A stretch of 64,000 nt of DNA from Niveispirillum sp. SYP-B3756. Lineage in GTDB: Bacteria > Pseudomonadota > Alphaproteobacteria > Azospirillales > Azospirillaceae. The translations under genes and the position numbers were made by a program. Positions 1-8,293 of this stretch are shown here, piece after piece; within the stretch, counting starts at the first letter, position 1; each line of letters begins with the position of its first letter. The notes below the pieces were generated by a model. The model was given only the letters and a program-made list of their open reading frames with translations, did no database searches and was not told the DNA's origin. Where the stretch lies: NCBI RefSeq assembly GCF_009495745.1, contig NZ_WIDQ01000007.1:186001-250000 (forward strand), read 5' to 3'.

Positions 1-201
1 CAGCAGGTGCGACATGGCGTCGATCACCTGGCGCGGCTTCTGGGCCGAGGCACCATTATCCAGATAGACCAGCGGCTTGCCGGGCCGGCCTTTGCGTTTA
101 TGCACCAGCCGGGTCAGAATCGGGAAATCCTGGCGCACACGCTCCACATCATAGGGCGCATTGCCAAGGCTGGTGGGGGAAAGGGTGGCGGTATCGCTCA
201 T
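1..201 (-). CDS. sufS: Cysteine desulfurase SufS, N-terminal part (cut by window edge)
   Basis: Only the first 67 codons are in the window; the gene runs leftward out of it. The N-terminus carries the [12 protein letters not shown] segment typical of the opening of group II (SufS/CsdA) PLP-dependent cysteine desulfurases, which take sulfur from L-cysteine for Fe-S cluster assembly. The ATG at 199-201 overlaps the stop of the upstream acetyltransferase gene by 4 bases (ATGA), so the two are probably translationally coupled. It is the last visible gene of the leftward suf operon. The catalytic cysteine and PLP lysine lie outside the window, so the call rests on the N-terminal motif plus the operon context. 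Confidence 0.9.
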   Translation of the reverse strand, partial: MSDTATLSPTSLGNAPYDVERVRQDFPILTRLVHKRKGRPGKPLVYLDNGASAQKPRQVIDAMSHLL

Positions 202-1103
202 GGTGTCGTCCCCAGGGGCCGGCGCAGCCAGTAACGGCCATGGCCCAACAGATAATCCTCGATATGCAGCACAGGCGCGTAGCCCTGGGCCTGGAAGAAG
301 CCCGGATGCTGGAATGCCATCGTGCAGGCGGTGGCCCAGCGACAGCCGACCTCTGCCGCCGTCGCTTCTGCCGCGGCCAGCAGCCGGCTGCCCAAACCTT
401 GGCCGCGCTGGGCCGGTTCCACCCAGCAATCAACCAGGGTGAAGTACCCATTGTCGACGACGCCCATCACACCGCCCAGCGGGTCGCCCGCAGCATTGCG
501 GGCCATCACCGTCAGTTCGGTGTAAAGCCGGTCAATATGCAGCAGCCAATGGGCATCCAGCCCTTCCTCCACCAGCCGCACATCCTCATGCGCGGGCGGG
601 GCGGAAACCTCCAGCCGCAGGCCCGGCGGCAGGTCCGGTGCCGGGGCCTTCTCGGCCAGCGGGCTTTTACGGAAATACAGCCGGTCATGCCCGCCGGTGA
701 AATCCACCATCACGCCCATGGGTACATAGCCCAGGCGCGGATAGAAATCCGGCGCCTGGAACCGCATGGTATTGACCAGGGCGCGGGTGCAGCCGCGCTT
801 GGCGGCCAGTGCCTCCCCGGTCCGCATCAAGGTGGCGGCCAGCCCGTGACGACGCCAGGGCGCATCCACCCACAGCATATGCAGATAGGCATCGCCCCCA
901 CGCAGCCAGCAGACCAGCCCGGCCACGATGCGCCCGGTTTCGTCCTTGATGAACAGGCCCGCATCCTCCCGCCCCACGCCCAGGGCCGCGCGCTCGGCCG
1001 CCGACACCCGGTCGTGCAGCCAGCGCAGCGCCGACATATCCGCTGGATGGCAGATTTCCAGCGCCAGATCGGCCAGGGAGCTGGGGTGGGCGGCGGCGTT
1101 CAT
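198..1103 (-). CDS. Tandem-domain GNAT N-acetyltransferase inside the suf operon
   Basis: 301 aa with two GNAT-like halves. The first (about residues 13-145) has the acetyl-CoA loop [10 protein letters not shown]; the second (about 165-295) has [10 protein letters not shown]. Both halves end in the usual AxxFYPxxGY or [10 protein letters not shown] type motif. Family members transfer an acetyl group from acetyl-CoA to an amine; the substrate cannot be told from sequence. The start codon overlaps the sufD stop by one base (TGATG) and the stop overlaps the sufS start, so the gene is a genuine part of the operon and not a neighbour. It is distantly similar in layout to the other double-GNAT gene between sufC and sufD. 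A role in SUF biology is inference only. Confidence 0.85.
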   Translation of the reverse strand: MNAAAHPSSLADLALEICHPADMSALRWLHDRVSAAERAALGVGREDAGLFIKDETGRIVAGLVCWLRGGDAYLHMLWVDAPWRRHGLAATLMRTGEALAAKRGCTRALVNTMRFQAPDFYPRLGYVPMGVMVDFTGGHDRLYFRKSPLAEKAPAPDLPPGLRLEVSAPPAHEDVRLVEEGLDAHWLLHIDRLYTELTVMARNAAGDPLGGVMGVVDNGYFTLVDCWVEPAQRGQGLGSRLLAAAEATAAEVGCRWATACTMAFQHPGFFQAQGYAPVLHIEDYLLGHGRYWLRRPLGTTP

Positions 1104-2446
1104 CAGGCGCGTTCCGTTCCCATCCAGGCCGCTGCGGCGGCACGGAAATAGGCGCGGACCTGTTCGTCGATGATCTCGTCCATCGCTTCATCCAGGAAGG
1201 CACCGATCAGCATCACGCGGGCCATGTCGCGCGGCACGCCACGGGCCCGCAGATAGAACATCTGATCCTCGTCCAGTTCGCCCGCCGTGGCCCCATGGCT
1301 GCACTTCACATCATCGGCATAGATTTCCAGTTCCGGCTTGCTGTTGATCTCCGACGTTTCCGACAGCAGCAGGGCGCGGTTCAACTGGTAACCATCGGTC
1401 TTCTGCGCATCGGGGCGGACGATGATCTTGCCCTGGAAGACGCCGCGCGCCTTGCCGTCGATGACACCCTTCACCACCTCGCGGCTGGTGCAGTTGGGCT
1501 TGGCATGGTCGATCAGGGTGGTGATGTCGCTGACCTGATCGCCGCCGATGGCATAGGCACCAGACACCCGCGCCTCAATCTTCTCACCCCCCAGCACCTG
1601 CCGCGCCTCATGCCGGGCCAGACGGGCACCTAAGTTCAGCACGAACGTGTCATAGGTGCTGGCATCGGCCAGATGGGTGTTCAGCGTGGCGATGTGGAAG
1701 GCGTCCGTCCCTTCGCGCTGGATCTTGTAATGGTGCAGCCGGGCACCCTTGCCCACTGCCACATCGGCGGCGATGTTGGACAGGTAGGCCGCACCCGGCT
1801 GGCCGGCATGATGTTCCACGATGGTGGCTTCCGCCCCATCCTCCACCACCACCACCAGACGTGGGTGCCAGGCAGCGGCCACGCCCGCCGGGGCCAGGAA
1901 AACCAGTTCCACCGGCTGGGCCAGCTTCACACCCGCTGGCACGTGCAGCAGCACGCCATCGGCCAGGAAGGCGGCATTCAGCGACCGCATCGGGTGATCA
2001 GCACCGGGGAAGCGGGCCAGCAGCCCCTCCATCCGGTCGGCCAGCCCCTGCGGGTCAGCTTCCATCTGCGCCGACAGGGCATCCAGCAGCACGCCATCGG
2101 GCAGGCCCTGGATGCGCGACAGGTCAGCCCGGAACTGCCCGCCGATGAAGACCAGACGCGGCCCCGCCGCTTCCAGGGCGGTGGGGATGGCATCCACCGG
2201 CACGGACTTGGCATCCGGGGCCGGCGACAAGGACAGCTTGTCCAGCCCGCGCAGGTTGGTGAATTTCCACGCTTCATTCCGGGTGGTGGGCAGGCCCGCC
2301 TTGGCGAAACGCTCCATCCCCTCCGCCCGGAAGCAGGCCAGCCAGGGATGTGCCACCGGGGCCAGGGCAGGCTGCGCCTGCTTCACCTGTTCGATGAAGG
2401 AAGCAGCGCCCTGGGGGCTATGGGTCGGGGTCAGTTCGCCACTCAT
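1103..2446 (-). CDS. sufD: Fe-S cluster assembly scaffold subunit SufD
   Basis: 447 aa, normal for SufD. SufD pairs with SufB and the ATPase SufC in the cytoplasmic SufBC2D scaffold on which Fe-S clusters are built. The C-terminal half holds the characteristic run ending in EIYADDVKCSHGATAGELD (about residues 375-395), then the RARGVPRDMAR segment seen in the SufB/SufD family. The start ATG at 2444-2446 lies only 3 bases after the stop of the upstream GNAT gene. The order here is sufC, GNAT, sufD, GNAT, sufS, so sufC and sufD are separated by a non-canonical gene. Confidence 0.96.
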   Translation of the reverse strand: MSGELTPTHSPQGAASFIEQVKQAQPALAPVAHPWLACFRAEGMERFAKAGLPTTRNEAWKFTNLRGLDKLSLSPAPDAKSVPVDAIPTALEAAGPRLVFIGGQFRADLSRIQGLPDGVLLDALSAQMEADPQGLADRMEGLLARFPGADHPMRSLNAAFLADGVLLHVPAGVKLAQPVELVFLAPAGVAAAWHPRLVVVVEDGAEATIVEHHAGQPGAAYLSNIAADVAVGKGARLHHYKIQREGTDAFHIATLNTHLADASTYDTFVLNLGARLARHEARQVLGGEKIEARVSGAYAIGGDQVSDITTLIDHAKPNCTSREVVKGVIDGKARGVFQGKIIVRPDAQKTDGYQLNRALLLSETSEINSKPELEIYADDVKCSHGATAGELDEDQMFYLRARGVPRDMARVMLIGAFLDEAMDEIIDEQVRAYFRAAAAAWMGTERA

Positions 2447-2449
2447 CTC

Positions 2450-3334
2450 TCAAAGCCGCATTTCATAGAAGTTCATGCCCATGCCCGGCACCGGGCTCGC
2501 CACATAGGCGAAGCGCTGGAAACCGTGCTTCGGATAGAATTTGGGGGCCTGGCAATCCATCGTTTCCACCCCCGCCCGCGTGCAGCCCATGGCCCGGCCT
2601 TCATCCAGCGCGCGGGCCAGCATGTCGAACCCGACACCGGTGCCGCGCAGCCGATCATCCAGCCAGACCATATCGACCATATAGTCGCCCTGGGTGGCGT
2701 AGCAGAGGGCGCCGCCCAGCACGGCATGGCTGGCCCGGTCACGCACCATGGCTGCCACCAGGGTCAGCGGCTGGGCCAGCATCAGGCGACGCCGCCGGTC
2801 GGTCACGGCCCAGGCATCCCGGCCCAACTGGCGGGACGGTGGGGCGTGCAGGGCGATGGACAGGCCCTCGGCATTCGGCGGGCTGTCCGGGTAGGCCACC
2901 GGCTTTTCCATCACGGTGAAGGGCCGGCCATTGACATGCCCATCCACCTGCTGGCGGACCGTGAAACCATAGGTGCTGTAGGGTGCCGTATCATCATGGG
3001 CGCGGATGTAGAACTCCATCCGCGTCATGTTGCGCCGCGCCAGTTCCTGCTCCGCCAGCCCTAGCAGCACGGCCACAGCCCCCGGATGGTCCACCGCACC
3101 TTGCAGTGACCAGACACCCCAGAAGCAATAGGCGGTATCGCCCCAGCCGATCAGCGTCATGCCGGCGGCGGGGGCACCCGTCTCCGGGTCACCGATCACC
3201 AGCATAAAACGGTTGTGACTGGGCGGCAGATGGGCCGTGTTATAGGCCATCAGGCCGGCAATCACCGGTTCGGCCTCCGGGCTGGAGGCCGTGATATCCC
3301 GTTCCAGGCTGATATAGGTGTCGGGGGCGGCCAT
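2450..3334 (-). CDS. Tandem-domain GNAT N-acetyltransferase between sufC and sufD
   Basis: 294 aa from the ATG at 3332-3334. That start is preferred because the longer frame reads back into the sufC 3' end, and a GGA-type ribosome site precedes it. The C-terminal half (about residues 160-294) carries LRGTGVGFDML and QAPKFYPKHGF, a standard GNAT acetyl-CoA loop and terminal beta hairpin. The N-terminal half (about 1-145) looks like a degenerate GNAT fold with a YSTYGF segment. Spacing is 16 bases after sufC and 3 bases before sufD, so it is co-transcribed. The substrate is unknown. With the other GNAT gene it makes two double-GNAT proteins embedded in one Fe-S operon. Confidence 0.82.
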   Translation of the reverse strand: MAAPDTYISLERDITASSPEAEPVIAGLMAYNTAHLPPSHNRFMLVIGDPETGAPAAGMTLIGWGDTAYCFWGVWSLQGAVDHPGAVAVLLGLAEQELARRNMTRMEFYIRAHDDTAPYSTYGFTVRQQVDGHVNGRPFTVMEKPVAYPDSPPNAEGLSIALHAPPSRQLGRDAWAVTDRRRRLMLAQPLTLVAAMVRDRASHAVLGGALCYATQGDYMVDMVWLDDRLRGTGVGFDMLARALDEGRAMGCTRAGVETMDCQAPKFYPKHGFQRFAYVASPVPGMGMNFYEMRL

Positions 3335-3350
3335 GGCGTGTCGCTTTTCC

Positions 3351-4112
3351 TCAGGCCGCCGCGTCGCTGATGCCGAACTCGGCATAGCCCTTGGCTTCCA
3401 GCTCCAGCGCCAGTTCCTTGCCGCCGGTCTTCTGGATGCGGCCATTGGCCAGCACATGCACCACGTCGGGCACAATGTAATCCAGCAGGCGCTGGTAATG
3501 GGTGATCACCAGCATCCCGCGTTCCGGGGAACGCAGCTTGTTCACGCCCTCAGCCACGATCTTCAGCGCGTCAATATCCAGGCCGCTGTCGGTCTCATCC
3601 AGAATGGCCAGCTTCGGCTGAAGCACGGCCATTTGCAGCGCCTCGTTGCGCTTCTTCTCCCCGCCGGAGAAGCCCACATTGACGGCGCGCTTGATCATCT
3701 CGTCAGTCATGGAGAGATCCTTGGCCTTGGCCCGGATCAGCTTCAGGAACTGCATGGCATCCAGCGGGGATTCGCCGCGCGTCTTGCGGATGGCGTTCAG
3801 CGCTTCCTTCAGGAAGGTGGCATTGGTGACACCGGGGATTTCCACCGGATATTGGAAGGCCAGAAACAGGCCGGCAGCGGCGCGTTCTTCAACCTCCAGG
3901 GCCAGCAGGTCTTGGCCGTCGAAAGTGACGCTGCCTTCGGTGATCTCATAGCCCTCGCGGCCGGCCAGCACATAGGACAGCGTGCTTTTGCCTGCCCCGT
4001 TGGGGCCCATGATGGCATGGACCTCACCAGCATTGATGGTCAGATCAACCCCCTTGAGGATCGCCTTGCCATCGACCGAGGCATGAAGATTCTTGATTTC
4101 GATCAGGGACAT
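3351..4112 (-). CDS. sufC: SUF system ATPase SufC
   Basis: 253 aa ABC-type ATPase that drives conformational change in the SufB-SufD scaffold. Visible motifs: Walker A GPNGAGKST (about residue 34), the family signature FSGGEKKRNE in place of LSGGQ, and Walker B LAILDETDSGLD. The SufC-typical DETDSGLD replaces the usual DEPTSALD. The start is the ATG at 4110-4112 with GGAG just upstream; an extended frame to 4178 would run into the palindromic repeat and is not credible. The gene is separated from sufB by a 627-base insert carrying repeat elements and a GIY-YIG gene. Confidence 0.97.
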   Translation of the reverse strand: MSLIEIKNLHASVDGKAILKGVDLTINAGEVHAIMGPNGAGKSTLSYVLAGREGYEITEGSVTFDGQDLLALEVEERAAAGLFLAFQYPVEIPGVTNATFLKEALNAIRKTRGESPLDAMQFLKLIRAKAKDLSMTDEMIKRAVNVGFSGGEKKRNEALQMAVLQPKLAILDETDSGLDIDALKIVAEGVNKLRSPERGMLVITHYQRLLDYIVPDVVHVLANGRIQKTGGKELALELEAKGYAEFGISDAAA

Positions 4113-4173
4113 AACGCTGCTCCGTACTGCCGGATCTGACCCGGTTCCTGTCTTTTCACTACATTGCCGCCCT

Positions 4174-4265
4174 CTCAACCGTCACCCCGGCGAAGGCCGG
4201 GGTCCAGTTCACAGGGCGAGGCGCTTCAGGCATGGCCCCCGGCCTTCGCCGGGGTGACGGTTGAG
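4174..4265. repeat. Palindromic repeat element 1 (two type-A half-sites, inverted)
   Basis: Two 29-base arms, 4174-4202 and 4237-4265, are perfect inverted repeats. Each arm holds a nested hairpin with stem CCCCGGC/GCCGGGG and a GAAG loop, flanked by GTCAC. The inner side of the left arm reads on as GGGGTCCAGTTC and then an AGGGCGAGGCGCTT stretch shared with three other elements in this window (4633, 35148 and 57148). It sits in the short gap between sufC and the GIY-YIG gene. The organisation resembles REP/BIME-type elements; the family name is not known to me. Confidence 0.9.
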
Positions 4266-4290
4266 GGACTCGTATCGGATTTTCCGAACC

Positions 4291-4575
4291 TCACAGCAGA
4301 TCGCCTGCAAGGTCGTTCCAATCCGGGTTCGCACTCTCAACCAACCGTATTTTCCAGTCCCGCTTCCATTCCTTCATCTGCTTTTCCCGTCGGATCGCAT
4401 CGTCGATGCGGTCGAAGGTCTCGCAGTAAACCAGGGTGGCGATGCCGTACTTCTTGGTAAATCCATCGACCAGACCTTCCCGGTGTTCGTAAATTCGCCT
4501 GCTGATATCGCTGGTTACGCCGATATAGAGCGTCCCATTGCGGGTACTGGCGAGGATGTAAACGTAACCGGGCAT
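4291..4575 (-). CDS. Small GIY-YIG domain nuclease flanked by palindromic repeats
   Basis: 94 aa single-domain GIY-YIG protein of the UvrC/YhbQ-like superfamily. Key residues are visible: Y4-V-Y6 and Y17-I-G19 (the GIY...YIG pair), R26/R27 in the first helix, H31, and the metal-binding glutamate E64 in RREKQMK, followed by the WKRDWK segment. These are expected for an active metal-dependent nuclease. An AGGAG ribosome site precedes the ATG. The gene lies inside the suf operon, same strand, between sufB and sufC. It is bracketed by palindromic elements at 4174-4265 and 4633-4684 that point towards each other. A role in repeat mobility or DNA processing is inference; the family is poorly characterised. 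Confidence 0.92.
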   Translation of the reverse strand: MPGYVYILASTRNGTLYIGVTSDISRRIYEHREGLVDGFTKKYGIATLVYCETFDRIDDAIRREKQMKEWKRDWKIRLVESANPDWNDLAGDLL

Positions 4576-4632
4576 TCTCCTCTTTGCCTTTTCCTGATCC
4601 CATCATCCTTGTGAGGGGCGGGGTACAGAATC

Positions 4633-4684
4633 ATCGAGCGCTTTGCTCTACGAAACTGGACCCCGGCCTTCGCCGGGGTGACGG
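4633..4684. repeat. Palindromic repeat element 2 (single type-A half-site)
   Basis: One half-element: the CCCCGGCCTTCGCCGGGG hairpin (4661-4678) followed by TGACGG, preceded by CTGGA and a GCTTTGCTCTACGAAA stretch. That stretch is the reverse complement of the linker in the other family members. It is in inverted orientation relative to the left arm of element 1, so the two elements frame the GIY-YIG gene. Confidence 0.85.
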
Positions 4685-4739
4685 TGAAGGGGGCGGATGA
4701 CGGAAGAGGAGCGAAAACGGCAACGCCTCTCTCCCCCCA

Positions 4740-6221
4740 TCACCCCACACTCCCCTCCAAACTGATCGCCACCAGCTTCTGCGCCTCCACGGCGAATTCC
4801 ATCGGCAGTTCCTTCAGCACTTCCTTGCAGAAGCCGTTTACGATCAGCCCGACCGCGTCTTCTTCCTTCAACCCGCGGGAGCGGCAATAGAAGAGCTGGT
4901 CTTCGCTGATCTTGGCCGTCGTCGCCTCATGCTCCACCCGCGCCGTGCGGTTCTTGCTTTCGATGTAGGGCACGGTATGGGCCCCGCATTTATCGCCGAT
5001 CAGCAGGCTGTCGCATTGGGTGAAGTTGCGGGCGTTCTGGGCCTTGGGCAGAATGCGGACCAGGCCGCGATAGGTGTTCTGCGCCTTGCCGGCCGAAATG
5101 CCCTTGGAGATGATCGTGGACCGGGTGTTCTTCCCGATATGGATCATCTTCGTTCCGGTATCGGCCTGCTGCATATTGTTGGTGATGGCGACCGAATAGA
5201 ACTCGCCCACCGAATTATCACCCTGCAGAATGCAGCTTGGATATTTCCAGGTGATGGCCGACCCGGTTTCCACCTGGGTCCAGCTCACCTTGGAATTACG
5301 GCCCCTGCAGGCGGCGCGCTTGGTGACGAAATTATAGATGCCACCCTTGCCATTCTCGTCGCCCGGATACCAGTTCTGCACCGTTGAGTACTTGATGGTG
5401 GCGTCATCCAGCGCCACCAGTTCCACTACGGCGGCGTGCAACTGGTTCTCGTCCCGCTGCGGGGCGGTGCAGCCTTCCAGGTAGCTGACGTAGGAACCTT
5501 CGTCGGCAATGATCAGCGTGCGCTCGAACTGCCCCGTATTCTTCGCATTGATGCGGAAATAGGTGGACAGTTCCATCGGGCTGCGCACGCCCTTGGGGAT
5601 ATAAACGAAGCTGCCATCGGTGAAGACGGCGCAGTTCAGCGTGGCGAAGTAATTATCCGAATAGGGCACGACGGAGCCCAGATACTGGCGCACCAGTTCC
5701 GGATGGTTCTGCACCGCCTCGCTGATGGAACAGAAGATGATGCCCTTCTCTTCCAGCTTCTTCTTGAAGGTGGTGGCCACCGACACCGAATCGAACACGG
5801 CATCCACGGCGATGGAGGGGCTGTCGCCAGCGCCTTCGACACCGGCCAGGATGGCCTGTTCCTTCAGCGGGATGCCCAGCTTTTCATAGGTCTTCAACAG
5901 CTCAGGATCGACCTCATCCAGCGATTTCGGGCCGGGCGTCGTCTTGGGCGCTGAGTAGTAATAGCTGTCCTGATAGTCGATGGGCGGATAGTGCAGCTTG
6001 GCCCAATCCGGCTCTTCCATCGTCAGCCAGTGGCGATAGGCCTTCAGCCGCCATTCCAGCAGCCACTCCGGCTCCCCCTTCTTGGCGGAGATGAAGCGGA
6101 CGATTTCCTCAGACAGGCCCTTGGGCGCGGTTTCCGCCTCAATATCCGTGAAGAAGCCGTACTTGTACTTCGCTTCCGCCAGATTGCGGACCTGTTCGAT
6201 GGTCTGTTCGGTGGCGGCCAT
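4740..6221 (-). CDS. sufB: Fe-S cluster assembly scaffold subunit SufB
   Basis: 493 aa, the usual SufB length. SufB is the cluster-building core of the SufBC2D complex. The C-terminal region shows the conserved [16 protein letters not shown] and [19 protein letters not shown] segments (about residues 405-455), which contain the cysteine and glutamate positions that family studies link to cluster assembly. A GGGAG ribosome site lies upstream of the ATG at 6219-6221. It is the first structural gene after the Rrf2 regulator (35-base gap). Just past its 3' end come repeat element 2 and the GIY-YIG gene, an unusual interruption before sufC. Confidence 0.97.
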   Translation of the reverse strand: MAATEQTIEQVRNLAEAKYKYGFFTDIEAETAPKGLSEEIVRFISAKKGEPEWLLEWRLKAYRHWLTMEEPDWAKLHYPPIDYQDSYYYSAPKTTPGPKSLDEVDPELLKTYEKLGIPLKEQAILAGVEGAGDSPSIAVDAVFDSVSVATTFKKKLEEKGIIFCSISEAVQNHPELVRQYLGSVVPYSDNYFATLNCAVFTDGSFVYIPKGVRSPMELSTYFRINAKNTGQFERTLIIADEGSYVSYLEGCTAPQRDENQLHAAVVELVALDDATIKYSTVQNWYPGDENGKGGIYNFVTKRAACRGRNSKVSWTQVETGSAITWKYPSCILQGDNSVGEFYSVAITNNMQQADTGTKMIHIGKNTRSTIISKGISAGKAQNTYRGLVRILPKAQNARNFTQCDSLLIGDKCGAHTVPYIESKNRTARVEHEATTAKISEDQLFYCRSRGLKEEDAVGLIVNGFCKEVLKELPMEFAVEAQKLVAISLEGSVG

Positions 6222-6256
6222 GGCCTGAAAGCTCCCCTAAACGATGCCGTTCCCGA

Positions 6257-6712
6257 TCAACCGGCCAGCGCCGCCGGCGGGGCCGGGGCGTGGATGAAGT
6301 CAATCGTGGACGGTGCGGCCATATCGGCCAGCGTCACATCCTGAAGTGCGCGGCGGACCGCGCTGTTCACCTTGTCCCACGCGCTCTTGCGGGCGCAGAG
6401 GCTGAGCACCCCGCACGACCCGCTGCCGCCATCCACACAATCGGTCAAGGCGATCGGACCCTCGATCGCCTCAATGATATGCACCACATTGATGGCGGTG
6501 GGGGCCTTGGCCAGCGTATAGCCGCCCGTGGCCCCGCGATGGGATTGCAGAAGGTCGCCGCGCGCCAGCAGCTTCAACAGCTTCTGGACCGTCGGCATCG
6601 GCAAGCCCGTGCGGTCGGCCAGCGACGTGGCGGTATGCAGCGCACCATCGGTATGCGCCAGCGTGGCCAGGACGACCACGGCATAATCCGTCATTTTGCT
6701 GAGCCTCAGCAT
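6257..6712 (-). CDS. Rrf2-family regulator of the suf operon (IscR/SufR-like)
   Basis: 151 aa winged-helix protein of the Rrf2 family. The helix-turn-helix lies at about residues 27-50 (TSLADRTGLPMPTVQKLLK), followed by the wing SHRGATGGYTLAK. Three cysteines at 92, 100 and 106 match the Fe-S ligand cluster of IscR-type regulators (C-x7-C-x5-C here), so it probably senses Fe-S status and controls the downstream suf genes. This is the usual first gene of alphaproteobacterial suf operons. AAGGAG lies 13 bases before the ATG; an internal ATG (residue 7) is a possible alternative. A 21-base palindrome lies 24 bases upstream. Confidence 0.93.
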   Translation of the reverse strand: MLRLSKMTDYAVVVLATLAHTDGALHTATSLADRTGLPMPTVQKLLKLLARGDLLQSHRGATGGYTLAKAPTAINVVHIIEAIEGPIALTDCVDGGSGSCGVLSLCARKSAWDKVNSAVRRALQDVTLADMAAPSTIDFIHAPAPPAALAG

Positions 6713-6736
6713 GGGTTGTTGCGACTCCTTCTCAAT

Positions 6737-6787
6737 TCAGTACCAATCTAGTACTGATTAAGTGAGCCGCCAGCCGGCGATAGTCAA
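6737..6787 (-). promoter_or_regulatory. Putative suf promoter with Rrf2-type operator palindrome
   Basis: TCAGTAC-7 bases-GTACTGA is a perfect inverted repeat (6737-6757) just upstream of the Rrf2 gene. Its AT-rich dyad fits the type of site bound by Rrf2 dimers. On the minus strand TTGACT (6782-6787) could be a -35 element, with an imperfect -10 overlapping or adjoining the palindrome, so binding would block RNA polymerase. The palindrome is certain; its function and the -10 are inferred. Confidence 0.55.
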
Positions 6788-6850
6788 GCATCGCGCTTCA
6801 AGCTGTTGTCACAGGTGACATGCATGGGCCGAAAGGCGGGCGGCGCGGAT

Positions 6851-6881
6851 ACAAAAAGGGGCAGCCGGATCTGGCTGCCCC
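6851..6881 (-). terminator. Rho-independent terminator after the envelope-stress-like module
   Basis: Perfect 9-bp stem (GGGGCAGCC / GGCTGCCCC, 6858-6866 and 6873-6881) followed on the minus strand by a run of five T. It lies 38 bases downstream of the gene ending at 6920 and closes that leftward operon. Confidence 0.85.
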
Positions 6882-6919
6882 TCGGTAGGGAGGGAGGAAG
6901 GAAGGGGAAGGCGTGGTCG

Positions 6920-7858
6920 TTACATGGCCCCCGCCTTCAGTCCCTGTTCTTCGGCCACCGCATCCGCTTTACGAGTGGCCTCATCGGCACCGGCATGGGC
7001 GGCCTCCTTGGCAACGGTGGCGACCTTCTCTGCTGTGCGGCGGCCCTTGGCCAGGGCTTCCTCTAGCAGATCGTCGCGGTATTTGCCCATCATCTCATCC
7101 TCCCGGCGGGTGGCCGGCAGGCAGGCACCGATGGCCGCCCCTACCGCCAGACCCGCCAAGCCGGCGGACAGCGGATGTTCATCCACCAGATCCCAGAAGC
7201 TGCGGTTGATGCGGGCAGCCCGGCGGCGGGCGCGCTGGGCCATGGCTTCACTTTCGGCGACAATGCGGTGGTAACGGCGGTTGCCTTCCGCATCATCCTC
7301 GTAATCGAAGCCATAGGCGCTATCGCCGTAGCTGGCGTAGCGCTGCCCCAATTCGTGCAACTGGCGGGAATGGCGCATCCGGGTCAGCTTGCGCTTGGCA
7401 CGTGCCCGCAATGCGGCAGCCTTGTCGGAAAGATCATGCGTCGTTTCGTCGATCCGGTGGCCGGCCTCGTGCAGGCCTTCCTCAACCCGGTGCGACAGGT
7501 CACGATATTGGCGGCGCAACCGTTCCCGCACCTGGGCGGTATGTTCGTCTGCCCAATGGGTGGCGCGATCATAGGCCTCTGTCTTGCGGGCAGCGGAGAA
7601 GAGCAGCCAGCCAATACCGGCACCGATCAGGCCCAGGGCGATCTTGTTTTCAGACAACATCGTGCCGATGCCGTGACCGTTCAACGGGGCGGTGCTGCCA
7701 TGCTCTTCCGCCAGATCATCATGCGTGCTGCCATAGCTGGCCAGCGGATCGGCATAGTTCAACGAATCCGTATCCGTTTGCGCCTGGGTAGAGGAACGGA
7801 CGGTGCCGCTGTAGCTGCTGCCGTTGCCGCCATTGGTGCTGCCATAAGTCATGCTCAT
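6920..7858 (-). CDS. Membrane protein with glycine-zipper segments, helical stress-module protein
   Basis: 312 aa. After a Ser/Gly/Thr-rich N-terminus (1-65) comes a hydrophobic segment (LGLIGAGIGWLLF, about 74-88). A long charged, Arg-rich helical stretch with coiled-coil character follows (about 90-225), then a second glycine-rich hydrophobic segment (LSAGLAGLAVGAAIGACL, about 230-250) and an Ala/Lys-rich tail. This layout resembles DUF3618/YtxH-like or nutrient-deprivation-induced proteins that sit beside holin-family genes in many proteobacteria, but I cannot assign a domain firmly. Last gene of a leftward three-gene operon ending at a terminator at 6851. Function unknown; an envelope-stress role is inferred from the module. 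Confidence 0.75.
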   Translation of the reverse strand: MSMTYGSTNGGNGSSYSGTVRSSTQAQTDTDSLNYADPLASYGSTHDDLAEEHGSTAPLNGHGIGTMLSENKIALGLIGAGIGWLLFSAARKTEAYDRATHWADEHTAQVRERLRRQYRDLSHRVEEGLHEAGHRIDETTHDLSDKAAALRARAKRKLTRMRHSRQLHELGQRYASYGDSAYGFDYEDDAEGNRRYHRIVAESEAMAQRARRRAARINRSFWDLVDEHPLSAGLAGLAVGAAIGACLPATRREDEMMGKYRDDLLEEALAKGRRTAEKVATVAKEAAHAGADEATRKADAVAEEQGLKAGAM

Positions 7859-7879
7859 CTCCTTGGGATTTCGGGGGGC

Positions 7880-8293
7880 TCAGCGGGTCACCGCGTCTGC
7901 CACCTCGCGCGCGTCAGCGCGCAGATTGTTCAGGGTGCGGCGGGGTTGCAGGGTCAGCGCCTTCAGCTTCGCCCGCCCCGCCATTACCAACACCAACCCC
8001 AGCAGGATCACCGCCCCCCCGACCACCAAAGCCGCCGCCCAGGGGGCGATGACATGGGCCAGACCCAGCGTGGCCGCCGCCAGCAACAGCAGCAGGCCGC
8101 AAAAGGCGAAGGCTCCGCCGCACAGGATTTGCCCGGCACCACGCCCGGCATATGCTGCCTTTTCCATCAACTCGGCCTTGGCCAGTTCCACTTCCTTGGT
8201 GACAAGGGCGGTCATGCTGCCGGCCAGGTCGGCCAGCAGGCTGGTCAGGGGCCTATCTTCCGGGGTGGGGGTTTCCGGCGCTTCCGGGGTCAT
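7880..8293 (-). CDS. Phage-holin-family (YqjE-like) inner-membrane protein
   Basis: 137 aa with an amphipathic N-terminal helix and two strong hydrophobic segments (about residues 57-78 and 82-104) in the arrangement of the Putative Actinobacterial Holin-X / YqjE family. Despite the name these are chromosomal envelope proteins, not lysis genes, and nothing phage-like surrounds it. The start ATG overlaps the stop of the upstream gene by 4 bases (ATGA), and the downstream gene begins 21 bases later, so the three form an operon. Confidence 0.8.
   Translation of the reverse strand: MTPEAPETPTPEDRPLTSLLADLAGSMTALVTKEVELAKAELMEKAAYAGRGAGQILCGGAFAFCGLLLLLAAATLGLAHVIAPWAAALVVGGAVILLGLVLVMAGRAKLKALTLQPRRTLNNLRADAREVADAVTR

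Noticed and set aside
7880-8293. Holin-family gene as evidence of a prophage
   Set aside because: No phage structural, lysis or integrase genes are near; this family is a common chromosomal envelope protein in proteobacteria.
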